Assembly: GCA_964512655.1 (NCBI GenBank)
Contig: CAZEJT010000001.1
Location: forward strand, 1-64,000
Reading direction: 5' to 3'
Source: VBOC01 sp964512655
Lineage (GTDB): Bacteria > Bacteroidota > Ignavibacteria > UBA10030 > SZUA-254
DNA length: 64,000 nt
The notes under the pieces are model-generated. The model saw only the letters and a list, made by a program, of their open reading frames with translations, searched no databases and was not told the origin of the DNA. Shown here in pieces: positions 1 to 8,612 of the stretch; within the stretch, counting starts at the first letter, position 1; each line of letters starts with the position of its first letter. A program made the translations under genes and the position numbers.

Positions 1-736
1 TGTTCTCGGGGAGCTTCTGCTTGATGATGTCCGCCTCGATCGTGACGCCGAGGTGGTTGGCCTGGCCCGTCAGATCGGCGGCGAGGTGGTAGTCCTTCTC
101 GGGGGTCTTGAACGCGGCGTTCCGAAGGTAGCACCAGAGAATCGTTGCCATCCCGAGCTCGTGCGCCTGCTGAAATGCGAGCCCGATCTCCTGAATCTGC
201 CGCTTCGATTCTTCCGATCCGAAATAGATCGTGGCGCCGACGGCGACCGCCCCCATGTCGAACGCCTGTTTCACGCGGGCGAAGAAAATCTGGTCGAACG
301 AGTTGGGATACGAGAGAAATTCGTTATGGTTGATCTTGAGGATGAACGGGATCTTGTGAGAATACTTGCGGGCGACCGAACCGAGCACCCCAAGCGTTGA
401 GGCGACCGCGTTGCAGCCTCCCTCGATGGCCAGCTTCACGAGGTTCTCGGGGTCGAAATAGATCGGATTAGGAGCGAAAGATGCCCCCGCGGAATGCTCG
501 ATCCCCTGGTCCACCGGGAGGATCGAGAGATATCCGGTGTGGGCGAGCCTGCCGTGATGGATGAGCCAGTTCAGGCTTTTCAGAACGGGAGCAGGGCGGT
601 CCGAGAGGGCGTAGATCCGGTCGACATAGTCGGGTCCGGGGAGGTGCAGCATCGCGCTGGGAACAGTCTTGCAGGTGTGCTCCAGGAGAGACTTCGATTC
701 TGCGCCCAAGGCTTGTTCGATGTCGTGGTAGTTCAT
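1..736 (-). CDS. fbaB: Class I fructose-bisphosphate aldolase, DhnA/FbaB type (3' end cut by window)
   Basis: Reading the minus strand from ATG at 736 gives about 245 residues without a stop, running off the left edge. The translation resembles the DhnA/FbaB class I aldolases (for example PVDQGIEHSAGASFAPNP, LKINHNEFLSYPNSFDQ, and EADIIKQKLPEN at the edge), which cleave fructose 1,6-bisphosphate through a lysine Schiff base in cytosolic glycolysis and gluconeogenesis. The DIIKQK segment matches the E. coli FbaB region thought to hold the catalytic lysine. Family members are near 350 residues, so roughly the last third is outside the window. The gene is divergent from the glycosyltransferase fragment, and no clear Shine-Dalgarno sequence precedes the ATG. 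Confidence 0.88.
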   Translation of the reverse strand, partial: MNYHDIEQALGAESKSLLEHTCKTVPSAMLHLPGPDYVDRIYALSDRPAPVLKSLNWLIHHGRLAHTGYLSILPVDQGIEHSAGASFAPNPIYFDPENLVKLAIEGGCNAVASTLGVLGSVARKYSHKIPFILKINHNEFLSYPNSFDQIFFARVKQAFDMGAVAVGATIYFGSEESKRQIQEIGLAFQQAHELGMATILWCYLRNAAFKTPEKDYHLAADLTGQANHLGVTIEADIIKQKLPEN

Positions 737-761
737 GGCCGGATGGTAAAGGTGTGGGGCA

Positions 762-791
762 AATATACGAAAATACTGATGAATTTTTCAA
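762..791 (-). promoter_or_regulatory. Putative promoter for the aldolase gene
   Basis: On the minus strand TTGAAA (786-791) is followed after 18 bases by TATATT (762-767), which reads TATATTTG and so also fits the Bacteroidota TAnnTTTG element. It lies 25 bases before the ATG at 736. Motif match only. Confidence 0.5.
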
Positions 792-802
792 ACGGGTGGG
801 TT

Positions 803-827
803 GCGCGGGCTGAAGCCCGCGGCTACC
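803..827 (+). repeat. Type I intergenic hairpin repeat
   Basis: Arms GCGGGCT (805-811) and AGCCCGC (814-820) enclose GA and are followed by the tail GGCTACC. One of at least eleven copies in this window, all in the same orientation. It sits between the divergent aldolase and glycosyltransferase genes, about 50 bases before a type II repeat. Confidence 0.85.
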
Positions 828-877
828 AAAGACGAAGAAGGCGCGGGGCGCACCAAGGTGTGTTGCATTCATCCTGG

Positions 878-907
878 CTGATGTCACGGTATGGACCGTG
901 ACATCAG
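878..907 (+). repeat. Type II intergenic hairpin repeat (compensated variant)
   Basis: Thirteen-base arms CTGATGTCACGGT and ACCGTGACATCAG enclose loop ATGG. The other copies read TGGTGTC and GACACCA in the arms. Here both arms changed together (G to A and C to T), so pairing is kept. Confidence 0.85.
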
Positions 908-948
908 ATCATTCGTGAAGATTTCAAGGGCGCGGGATGGGCGGTTCT

Positions 949-977
949 TTGAAACTCCCTCGATTTTTTGGTATATT
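949..977 (+). promoter_or_regulatory. Putative promoter, TTGAAA-17-TATATT
   Basis: TTGAAA (949-954), a 17-base spacer and TATATT (972-977) precede the truncated glycosyltransferase and the following dehydrogenase and cca genes. The predicted transcript start is near 984, about 44 bases before the TTG start codon. Confidence 0.6.
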
Positions 978-1027
978 TTGTCGCCCATTGACTACATATT
1001 TGTGCCGCATAATCTGATGTCCGGACG

Positions 1028-1456
1028 TTGAACGAGGAACGCCGGCTGCGCAGCCTTCTGCTTTTCAGTTTGCCCGTTATCGTTGGCTTGTTCTATGCGA
1101 CGGCGGGGCTCCATTTTTCCTACACTCCGGACGACACGTATATTTACCTCCAATTCGCGCGAAATGTGGGCGCGGGGCATGGAGTGGGGTTTAACCCGGG
1201 AGAGCCAACCTACGGAGTGACAAGCCCTCTCTGGATGCTCATCATCGCGCTCGGGCGGAAGCTCGGCCTCGACCCTTATTTCGGGGCGAAGGCGCTCGAC
1301 CTTGTGTTCGCGAGTTTCGCCCTGATCGCGCTGTACCTCGTCGCATTCGAGATCATCCGCGACGTGGGGGTCGCGCTCTGCGCGGCAGTGGCATTCTCGG
1401 TCAACGCGTGGTTCCTGCGGTGGTCGGGCGCCGGCGGGCCGGGAGGGGCCCGATGA
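1028..1456 (+). pseudogene. Truncated GT-C/GT39-like membrane glycosyltransferase, N-terminal fragment
   Basis: The frame begins with TTG at 1028 (the only start after the in-frame TAA at 1010) and encodes 142 residues. It has a first membrane segment (about 10-27), then a periplasmic-loop motif typical of GT-C transferases (DDTYIYLQFARN, GEPTYGVTSPLW), and further hydrophobic segments at about 65-80 and 90-130. GT-C enzymes transfer sugars from polyprenyl-phosphate donors and usually have over 450 residues and 8-13 membrane segments, so most of this one is missing. Reading stops after the usual RWSG motif in a G-rich tail, and the TGA overlaps the ATG of the next gene. This could be a real deletion or an assembly join. 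The family assignment rests on motif resemblance. Confidence 0.65.
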
Positions 1457-2445
1457 AGAAACTCCGCGTCGGGGTCATAGGGGTGGGGCATCTCGGGTCG
1501 CTGCACGCAAAGATGTTTGCATCGATTCCCGCTGCCGAGTTTGTAGGAGTGATGGATCTCGACTTTTCGCGCTCCGCCGCGATCGCCGGCGAGCTGGGCG
1601 TCGCTTCGTTCAGAACTGCGCCCGAACTTCTCGCTCGCGTGGAGGCGGTGAGCATCGCGGCTTCCACGCAGGCCCATTTCGAGACGGCAAAGCGCGCGAT
1701 CGAGTCGGGAGTCCACGTCTTTGTCGAGAAACCCATCGCTTCCACGATCGCGCAGGCCGAGGAGCTCGTGAACCTCGCGCGGGAGCGCGGCGTCAAGGTG
1801 CAGGTGGGCCATATCGAGCGCTTCAACCCCGCGCTCCTTGCGCTCGAGAAGTACCACCTTCGGCCGATGTTCATCGAGTCGCACCGCCTCGCGCAGTTCA
1901 ATCCCCGCGGGGCCGACGTCGACGTGGTGCTCGACCTGATGATCCACGACATCGACATCATCGTGAGCTTGGCCGGTTCGCCCGTCGAGGCCATCGAGGC
2001 GAACGGGGTCGCGGTGGTATCGGACACGATCGACATCGCCAATGCGCGGCTGAAGTTCGTGAACGGGTGCGTGGCAAACGTTACCGCGAGCAGGATCTCC
2101 CAGAAGAAGATGCGCAAGATGCGCCTCTTCCAGAAAGACGCGTACATTTCGGTAGACTTCTCAGACGGCGTGGCGGAGGTGTTCCGCCTGCGTGCCGACG
2201 GCGAGGAGGCGGGGCCCGGGACCATGCTGCTCGGCGAGATCGGCTCGGGCTCCGCGAAGAGAACCATCGTGTACGAACAGCCCGAGGTGAAGGAAGTCAA
2301 CGCGCTCAAGTACGAGCTGGAGCGGTTCATCGACTGCGCCCGCCACGGCGGGGAGCCTGCCGTTTCTGGCGAGGAGGGGCTCCGCGCGCTCACCGTCGCG
2401 CACGACATCATGGCCCGAATCCGCCAGCAGAAACTTGCGTTCTGA
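1453..2445 (+). CDS. Gfo/Idh/MocA family NAD(P)-dependent oxidoreductase
   Basis: The start is ATG at 1453, inside the ATGA overlap with the preceding fragment, giving 330 residues. An N-terminal Rossmann fold has GxGxxG at residues 10-15 and the family EKP motif at 92-94 (Lys93 binds nicotinamide and substrate in family members). The C-terminal half carries HIERFNP and DLMIHDIDII, a pattern I associate with UDP-GlcNAc 3-dehydrogenase-like members (GnnA type) that oxidise nucleotide sugars for lipid A. That substrate is a guess, because no gnnB-like aminotransferase or lpx gene is visible here. Three bases separate it from the cca gene, so the two are probably co-transcribed. Confidence 0.8.
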   Translation: MKKLRVGVIGVGHLGSLHAKMFASIPAAEFVGVMDLDFSRSAAIAGELGVASFRTAPELLARVEAVSIAASTQAHFETAKRAIESGVHVFVEKPIASTIAQAEELVNLARERGVKVQVGHIERFNPALLALEKYHLRPMFIESHRLAQFNPRGADVDVVLDLMIHDIDIIVSLAGSPVEAIEANGVAVVSDTIDIANARLKFVNGCVANVTASRISQKKMRKMRLFQKDAYISVDFSDGVAEVFRLRADGEEAGPGTMLLGEIGSGSAKRTIVYEQPEVKEVNALKYELERFIDCARHGGEPAVSGEEGLRALTVAHDIMARIRQQKLAF

Positions 2446-2448
2446 GAG

Positions 2449-3864
2449 ATGACCGCCCGCGCCGCAACGATTGAGATCGAGGACGACATCCTTCTCGCCG
2501 CCGGAAGAATCGGCGACACGTCGGGGACGAAGGTGTACGTGGTGGGTGGATACGTGCGCGACCGCCTCCTCGGCCGTCCCGGAACGGATCTCGATATCCT
2601 CGTCATCGGCGACGGTATCGCGTTCGCGTCCGCCGTCTCCCGCGCGCTCGGGAGCGGCAGGATCGTCACATACGAAAAGTTCGGCACCGCGATGATCCCG
2701 CTCGGGGACCGGAAGGTGGAGTTTGTGACGGCGCGGGAAGAGCGGTACGAACCCTCCTCGAGAAAACCGACGGTCAAACAAGCGTCTCTCGAGAGCGACC
2801 TCTCACGGAGAGATTTCACGATCAATGCCATCGCGGTGTCGCTGAACGGTGAGCAGCGAGGGACGATGGTCGACCCGTTCGACGGGAAGTCCGACCTCTC
2901 GAAGCGAATCATCCGGACCCCGCTGGCGCCCGACCGCACATTCGACGACGATCCGCTGCGGATGCTCCGCGCCATTCGCTTCGCATCCCAGCTCGGGTTC
3001 GGGATCGAGGCCGGGACGCTCGACGGCATCCGAAAGATGCGCGACCGCACGCCGATCGTCTCGCAGGAGAGGATCACCGAGGAATTTCTCAAGATTCTCG
3101 GCTCCCCCCGGCCTTCGACGGGGCTCAAGCTTCTCCAAGACACGGGGCTCGCCTCGCACGTCTTCCCCGAACTGGTAGACATGGTGGGAGTGGAGCAGAG
3201 GAAGGAGTATCATCACAAGGACGTCTTCCTGCACACTCTCAGGGTCGTGGACAACATCGCTGAGGCGGGCGCGGATTTGTGGCTCCGTTTCACGGCGCTG
3301 GTGCATGATATCGCCAAACCCAGGACGAAGGCGTTCAAAGAAGGAATCGGCTGGACATTTCACGGGCACGAGGAGCTTGGCGCCCGCATGATGAAGAGCG
3401 TCTTCCGCCGAATGAGACTCCCCATGGAGAGGCTTCCCTATGTCGAGAAGCTGGTCCGGCTTCACCTGCGTCCGATGGTGCTCGTCAGCGAGGAGGTGAC
3501 AGATTCAGCGGTCCGGAGGCTCCTTTTCGAGTCGGGGGAGCTGATTGACGATCTGATGATGCTCTGCCGCGCAGACATCACTTCGCAGAATCCGGCGAGG
3601 GTTGCCCGTTACATGAGAAATTACGATATTGTGATGGCTAAGATGCGCGAGGTGGAGGAGAAGGACCGGCTGAGAAACTGGCAGCCCCCAGTGCGAGGAG
3701 ATGAGATTATGGCAGTCTGCGGCCTGGAACCCGGCCGGACGGTCGGGATTCTGAAGAAAAGGATTGAGGAGGCAATTCTCGACGGGGAGATCCCCAACGA
3801 ACATGCCGCCGCCCTTGCCTACCTTCTGTCAATAAAGGATCAGGTCCTCCAGGAAAACCCCTGA
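2449..3864 (+). CDS. cca: CCA-adding enzyme / poly(A) polymerase family tRNA nucleotidyltransferase with HD domain
   Basis: 471 residues, a normal length for the HD-containing bacterial form. The nucleotidyltransferase head shows GGYVRDRLLG (33-42) and the catalytic pair Asp47 and Asp49. The neck motif RRDFTINAIAVSL is followed by DPFDG and the RAIRFASQLGF RNA-binding segment. An HD phosphohydrolase domain starts near residue 254 (HHKD) and continues with LVHD near 284. The enzyme adds or repairs the 3' CCA of tRNA, which fits the tRNA-Pro gene in this window lacking an encoded CCA. It starts three bases after the dehydrogenase stop. Confidence 0.93.
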   Translation: MTARAATIEIEDDILLAAGRIGDTSGTKVYVVGGYVRDRLLGRPGTDLDILVIGDGIAFASAVSRALGSGRIVTYEKFGTAMIPLGDRKVEFVTAREERYEPSSRKPTVKQASLESDLSRRDFTINAIAVSLNGEQRGTMVDPFDGKSDLSKRIIRTPLAPDRTFDDDPLRMLRAIRFASQLGFGIEAGTLDGIRKMRDRTPIVSQERITEEFLKILGSPRPSTGLKLLQDTGLASHVFPELVDMVGVEQRKEYHHKDVFLHTLRVVDNIAEAGADLWLRFTALVHDIAKPRTKAFKEGIGWTFHGHEELGARMMKSVFRRMRLPMERLPYVEKLVRLHLRPMVLVSEEVTDSAVRRLLFESGELIDDLMMLCRADITSQNPARVARYMRNYDIVMAKMREVEEKDRLRNWQPPVRGDEIMAVCGLEPGRTVGILKKRIEEAILDGEIPNEHAAALAYLLSIKDQVLQENP

Positions 3865-3966
3865 TTTTCGTTACCCTCTCTGCAACTTTTGCCCCGGTTT
3901 TTCGTTATGAGGGATAGCACGCGTGAAACCTTTCTTCTTATCCACCGAGTCTCAGGAGTCCAGACG

Positions 3967-5334
3967 ATGAAGCACCCCTTTAGGATGTTCCCGGCCGTTA
4001 TGTTGATCTTCTGTTGCGCGGCGATGTCAGTAGCGCAGGAGGCGAAGACGATCACGCTGCAGAGCGCCGTGGATCTCGCAATCGAGAAGAACGTCTCGGT
4101 GATCCAGGCCCGGAACACGCTCGAGGCCTCACAGTCGGCCAAGACGGCCGCAGTGGGGGCGATGCTTCCCAACCTCGACCTGAGCGGAAGTTTTTCGCGC
4201 TCGCAGACCTGGAGCGACCAGGCGGCCGGAGTCGTATTCTACCAGGGGATCCCGATCCCCGTGGGCGCCGGAACTAATTTTCGCGCGAACAATTCCTTCT
4301 CGAGCGGCCTCTCGAGCCAGGTGACGCTCTTCAACGGTTTCGCAAACACCTCGGGAGTAAGCAGGGCGACTTCGAACGCGAACGCCGCGGATCGATCGCT
4401 CGATCGTACGGTCCAGGGCGCGATCTACCAGACCAACCAGCTCTTCCTCAGCGTGGTGCAGACGTTTCAGCTTCTGAAAGTGAACCAGGATAATCTCAAG
4501 CGAAGCGAACGGCAGCTCGAAAGAATCACGGAATCGAACAAAGTGGGCGCGGTGGCTGTGGCCGACGTTTACAGGCAGAAGGTACAGGTGGGCTCCGACG
4601 AGCTCGCCCTGATCCAGGCGGAGAGCAACCACGAAAAGGCGAAGGCCGATCTGATCGCCTATCTGGGGATCGATTTCGACAAGGAGTACAAGTTCGATTT
4701 CACCGGCGTCCCCGACAGCATCGACACGACGGAGTTCGCCGGGCTGAACGCGCAATACGCAAACTTCGACAACCTGTACAACTCCGCCGTGGGGAAGAGG
4801 CCCGACTACCTGGCGACTGTGGAGAACTACAACGCGGCGGACGCGGGCGTGACAGTGGCGCGCTCGGGGTACTATCCGACGGTCAGCCTCTTCGGCTCGT
4901 ACGGATACAATAACACCGAGCTGAGCACTCTGACCGACAACCGCAACCTCTACTTCGCGGTCAACGTCAATCTTCCGATCTTCAGCGGCTTCTCCACCCA
5001 GAACTCGATCGAGCAGGCGCAGGTCCAGAGACGGAACGCCGACGAACAGGTGAAGCAGTCTGCGCGGCAGGTGCGCGTCGACGTGCGGAAAGCGCTGCTG
5101 GACCTGGAGGCCGCGGAGAAGCAGGTCTCCGTGACGCAGTCGAGCGTGGTGTCCGCGGCGATGGACCGCACGATCGCGGAAGAGAAATACAATCTTGGGG
5201 CCGGGACACTTCTCGATCTTCTGGTGGCCACGGCAAACTACACGACGGCGCAGAGCAACAAGGTGAACGCCGTGATCGGATATCTCCTGTCGAAGAAGGC
5301 GACCGAGTATGCGCTCGGCTCGCTGGCGAAGTGA
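3967..5334 (+). CDS. TolC family outer membrane efflux protein
   Basis: The ATG at 3967 is chosen because it follows an AGGAG site by a normal distance and opens a clean signal peptide (hydrophobic PAVMLIFCCAAM, cleavage after SVAQ). The frame is open further upstream, but that extension has no signal sequence. The mature protein of about 430 residues shows two copies of the TolC-type helical repeat (LQSAVDLAIEKN near the start; VRKALLDLEAAEKQV and AEEKYNLGAGTLLDLL near the end). It should form the outer-membrane channel for the exporter encoded by the next four genes on the same strand. Confidence 0.9.
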   Translation: MKHPFRMFPAVMLIFCCAAMSVAQEAKTITLQSAVDLAIEKNVSVIQARNTLEASQSAKTAAVGAMLPNLDLSGSFSRSQTWSDQAAGVVFYQGIPIPVGAGTNFRANNSFSSGLSSQVTLFNGFANTSGVSRATSNANAADRSLDRTVQGAIYQTNQLFLSVVQTFQLLKVNQDNLKRSERQLERITESNKVGAVAVADVYRQKVQVGSDELALIQAESNHEKAKADLIAYLGIDFDKEYKFDFTGVPDSIDTTEFAGLNAQYANFDNLYNSAVGKRPDYLATVENYNAADAGVTVARSGYYPTVSLFGSYGYNNTELSTLTDNRNLYFAVNVNLPIFSGFSTQNSIEQAQVQRRNADEQVKQSARQVRVDVRKALLDLEAAEKQVSVTQSSVVSAAMDRTIAEEKYNLGAGTLLDLLVATANYTTAQSNKVNAVIGYLLSKKATEYALGSLAK

Positions 5335-5360
5335 ACAGGCTTCCTTGAAGGGACACTGAC

Positions 5361-6623
5361 ATGGCAAACTCGAAATCACGCAAGAAAGTCATCATCTTTT
5401 CGATCATCGGCGCGCTCCTGATCGTGCTGACCCTCCTCGTCATCCTCGGGAGCAAGAAGGAGACGGTCGTCACGGTGCAGACCGAGAAGGTGAGCAGGCG
5501 CACCATCACACAGACGGTGACAGCCACGGGGAAGATTTACGCGGAGGTGCAGGTAGTGATCACGCCGGAAGTGAGCGGCGAGATCATCGAGCTGCCGGTC
5601 AAGGAGGGGAACAGGGTGAAAAAGGGCGACCTTCTCATGAAGATCAAGCCCGATATTTATGTGGCCGAGCGCGACCGCGCAGCCGCGCAGCTCAGCTCGT
5701 CGAAAGCAAGCCTCGAAAAGAGCGATTCGGACCGAAAGCGTGCGCACGAATTGTCGGGGAAGGGATTGATTTCTGCCTCGGAGCTGGAACAGGCCAACAC
5801 CGCATATGAGGTCGCTAAGTCGACATACGACCAATCTGATGCTGCGCTCAAACAGGCACAGGAGAGTTTGCGCAAGACCACGATCTACGCCCCGATGGAT
5901 GGAACGATCACCGGTCTCAAAGTTGAACTCGGCGAGCGGGTCCTCGGGACAAGCCAATTCCAGGGTACAGAAGTCATGACCGTCGCGGACCTCTCCCGCA
6001 TGGAAGCGCGAGTCGACGTGGGAGAGAACGACATCGTGACGATCAAGCCGGGGGATACGGCGCGGGTAGGAGTCGACGCATTTCCCGACAAGAAGCTCAC
6101 AGGCATCGTCTACCAGATTGGCAATTCGGCCAAGACCACGGGCACGGGGACTCAGGAGGAAGTGACGAACTTCGAGGTCCGGCTGAGGATCTCCGATAAG
6201 GACGTGGTCCTGCGACCGGGGATGTCGCAGACTTCCACAATCGAGACGGAAACGAAAAAGAACGTACTTACGGTACCGATCCAGAGCGTAACGACAAGGT
6301 CCCCGAATAAAGAGATGGGCAACATGGGGAATATGGGCGGCGGGGCGGCCCCCGACGAGATGGCGGCCAACGACGCCAAGGTAAAGCAGAAGGCGGAGAA
6401 GCCGACAGAACTCGTCTTCATCGTGGACAACAGCAGCGCCAAGACAGTCAACGTGAAACGCGGGATTTCGGACGACTCGTATACCGAGATCGTCTCGGGG
6501 ATCGATGAGGGCAAGGAAGTCGTCTCCGGAAGCTACAAGGCCATCAACCGTGAACTGGAAAACGGAGTCAAGGTGAAGGTGGACAACATGAAGAAAAAGC
6601 CCTCGGACACCGACAAGAAATAG
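5361..6623 (+). CDS. Efflux membrane fusion protein (HlyD/MacA family periplasmic adaptor)
   Basis: 420 residues from ATG 5361, preceded by GAAGGGA. One N-terminal membrane anchor (about 10-30) is followed by a lipoyl-like half-motif (VITPEVSGEIIELPVKEGN), a coiled-coil hairpin (about 95-170), the second lipoyl half (TIYAPMDGTITGLKVELG) and beta-barrel domains. An insert near residues 315-340 is rich in Met, Gly and Asn (EMGNMGNMGGG), unusual for the family and possibly just a linker. It should bridge the inner-membrane permeases to the TolC-like channel. It lies 26 bases after tolC and 27 before the ATPase gene. Confidence 0.9.
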   Translation: MANSKSRKKVIIFSIIGALLIVLTLLVILGSKKETVVTVQTEKVSRRTITQTVTATGKIYAEVQVVITPEVSGEIIELPVKEGNRVKKGDLLMKIKPDIYVAERDRAAAQLSSSKASLEKSDSDRKRAHELSGKGLISASELEQANTAYEVAKSTYDQSDAALKQAQESLRKTTIYAPMDGTITGLKVELGERVLGTSQFQGTEVMTVADLSRMEARVDVGENDIVTIKPGDTARVGVDAFPDKKLTGIVYQIGNSAKTTGTGTQEEVTNFEVRLRISDKDVVLRPGMSQTSTIETETKKNVLTVPIQSVTTRSPNKEMGNMGNMGGGAAPDEMAANDAKVKQKAEKPTELVFIVDNSSAKTVNVKRGISDDSYTEIVSGIDEGKEVVSGSYKAINRELENGVKVKVDNMKKKPSDTDKK

Positions 6624-6650
6624 AGCCGCAATCAATCAACCGGAGAACGA

Positions 6651-7373
6651 ATGGAGAATCACACAGTCATCAACCTTCAGCAGATCAGGAAAAGCTACGA
6701 CATGGGGGGCGCCGAGGAGGTCCAGGCGCTGCAGGGGGTTTCGCTTCAGATAGGCAAGAACGAATATGTGGCCATCATGGGTCCCTCCGGCTCCGGGAAG
6801 TCGACCCTGATGAACATCATCGGCTGTCTCGACACGCCGACGTCTGGCCTCTACGAATTCAACGGGATCAACGTCAGCGATATGAACGACAACCAGCTTG
6901 CCAAGATCCGGAACAAGGAGATCGGGTTCGTCTTCCAGACCTTCAATCTCCTCGCGCGGTCCGATTCCCTTCACAATGTGGAGCTTCCCCTGATCTACGG
7001 CGGGGTATCCGCCGCCGAGCGCAAACGGCTTGCACACGAAGCCCTCGAGCACGTGGGGCTCGGCGACCGGCAGCACCATAAACCGAATGAGCTTTCCGGC
7101 GGGCAGCGCCAGCGAGTTGCCATCGCCCGGGCCCTCGTGAACAGGCCCTCGATCCTCCTTGCCGACGAGCCGACGGGGAACCTCGACAGCAAGACCGGTG
7201 AGGAGATTATGCTCCTGTTTGAAGAGCTCCATCGCCAGGGGAACACGATTATTCTGGTCACGCACGAGGAGTCGATCGCCGAACACGCTCACCGGATCAT
7301 CCGGGTTCGCGACGGCCTCGTGGAGAGCGACGTAAGGGTCGACAGCTCGCGGGTCCGAACAGCCAACGCCTGA
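6651..7373 (+). CDS. ABC transporter ATPase, MacB/LolD type
   Basis: 240 residues. Walker A GPSGSGKS lies at 44-51, signature LSGGQRQR near 148, Walker B ILLADEP near 167, and the switch histidine in LVTHE near 203. The length and sequence are those of the stand-alone MacB/LolD-type ATPases that drive extracytoplasmic transport without moving substrate through the membrane. It follows the adaptor gene and is nine bases from the first permease, so it should energise the two FtsX-like permeases. In E. coli MacB the ATPase and permease are fused; here they are separate. Confidence 0.93.
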   Translation: MENHTVINLQQIRKSYDMGGAEEVQALQGVSLQIGKNEYVAIMGPSGSGKSTLMNIIGCLDTPTSGLYEFNGINVSDMNDNQLAKIRNKEIGFVFQTFNLLARSDSLHNVELPLIYGGVSAAERKRLAHEALEHVGLGDRQHHKPNELSGGQRQRVAIARALVNRPSILLADEPTGNLDSKTGEEIMLLFEELHRQGNTIILVTHEESIAEHAHRIIRVRDGLVESDVRVDSSRVRTANA

Positions 7374-7382
7374 GGAGACGCT

Positions 7383-8606
7383 GTGCACTTCATCACTGAA
7401 GTCAAAGAGGGGATCCTGATTTCGCTCCGGGCGATCCGTGCGAACAAGATGCGCTCGGGGCTCACGACGTTCGGCATCCTCATCGGCATCGTCGCGGTGA
7501 CGATGATGGCAACGTTCATTGAGGGGGTGAGCCGTTCATTCGAAAAGAGCGCTTCGGCGTTCGGCTCGAAGGTGCTGTACATCCAGAAATTTCCCTGGGT
7601 GAGCGACGACGACTGGTGGACTTTCCGGAACAGGAGAGACCTCCGCGTCGAATTCGCGGAGCAGGTCGCCCGGCAGGCCACGCTGGTCGATGCGGTCGCC
7701 CCGGCCGCGAGCACTTCGAAGGATGCGAGATTCGGTTCCCGCATCATGCTCGGGGCATTCGTGACGGGGACGACGAGCCAGTATCAGCAGGCGTCAGGGA
7801 CCACAATCCAGGACGGGCGGTTTTTCTCGCAGGAAGAGTCGGACGGAGGGCGTCCCGTCTGTGCCATCGGGGCTAACGTCGCCGAAACGCTCTTTCCCTC
7901 GGTCGATCCGATCGGGCAGACTATCAAGGTAGGAGGATATCCCTATACCGTTCTCGCCGTTTTTGAAAAGCAGGGAGGAATGTTCGGACAGTTCACGTCC
8001 GATAACAGGATTTATCTTCCCATTAACTCCTTCCTCTCACAGTTCGGGTCGCACCGCGACATCACTCTCAACGTGCGGGTCGCCACCGGCGCCGACATCG
8101 ACGACGCGAAGGAAGAGCTCCGGGGGATCATGCGGAAGCTCCGCCATCTCACACCGGGCCAGAAAGACGACTTCAACATCAACGAGCAGGACCTCCTTCT
8201 CAGGGTCTTTGCAACCGTTACCAACGTGATTGCGCTTGTGGGGTTCGTTATCACGGGCCTTGCCCTCTTTGTGGGCGGGATCGGCATCATGAATATCATG
8301 TACGTTTCCGTCTCGGAGCGCACGCGCGAGATAGGCATACGTAAGGCCATAGGAGCGCGCCGGAGAACGATTCTCCTGCAATTCCTGGTGGAATCGGCCC
8401 TCATCTGTCTCATGGGCGGGATAATCGGACTGATCATCGCGTACCCGCTCAGTTTGATCGTGAACCAGATTCTTCCGACGGCGATGCCCGTCTCCGTCGC
8501 GATTCTCTCACTCGTCGTGTCGCTGCTCGTGGGGGTCATCTCCGGCTTTCTCCCATCGTATCGCGCAGCCAAAATGGATCCGGTCGAAGCACTTCGTTAC
8601 GAATAG
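7383..8606 (+). CDS. ABC transporter permease, MacB/FtsX type (first of two)
   Basis: The start is GTG at 7383 behind a GAGGAG ribosome site, giving 407 residues. Architecture is that of MacB permeases: one N-terminal membrane helix (about 20-42), a large periplasmic domain (about 45-275), then three C-terminal helices. The FtsX-family segment NIMYVSVSERTREIGIRKAI is near 300-320. It probably pairs with the following paralogue as a heterodimer powered by the upstream ATPase. Confidence 0.9.
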   Translation: MHFITEVKEGILISLRAIRANKMRSGLTTFGILIGIVAVTMMATFIEGVSRSFEKSASAFGSKVLYIQKFPWVSDDDWWTFRNRRDLRVEFAEQVARQATLVDAVAPAASTSKDARFGSRIMLGAFVTGTTSQYQQASGTTIQDGRFFSQEESDGGRPVCAIGANVAETLFPSVDPIGQTIKVGGYPYTVLAVFEKQGGMFGQFTSDNRIYLPINSFLSQFGSHRDITLNVRVATGADIDDAKEELRGIMRKLRHLTPGQKDDFNINEQDLLLRVFATVTNVIALVGFVITGLALFVGGIGIMNIMYVSVSERTREIGIRKAIGARRRTILLQFLVESALICLMGGIIGLIIAYPLSLIVNQILPTAMPVSVAILSLVVSLLVGVISGFLPSYRAAKMDPVEALRYE

Positions 8607-8612
8607 AGCCCT

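Noticed and set aside
1401..3182. A 593-residue open frame on the minus strand opposite the Gfo/Idh/MocA and cca genes
   Set aside because: Its translation is rich in Ser and Arg with no domain, while the plus strand carries two full, recognisable enzymes. It is a GC-rich shadow frame.
3889..3966. Longer N-terminus of the TolC-like protein
   Set aside because: The extension has no signal peptide and no ribosome site; the internal ATG at 3967 has both.
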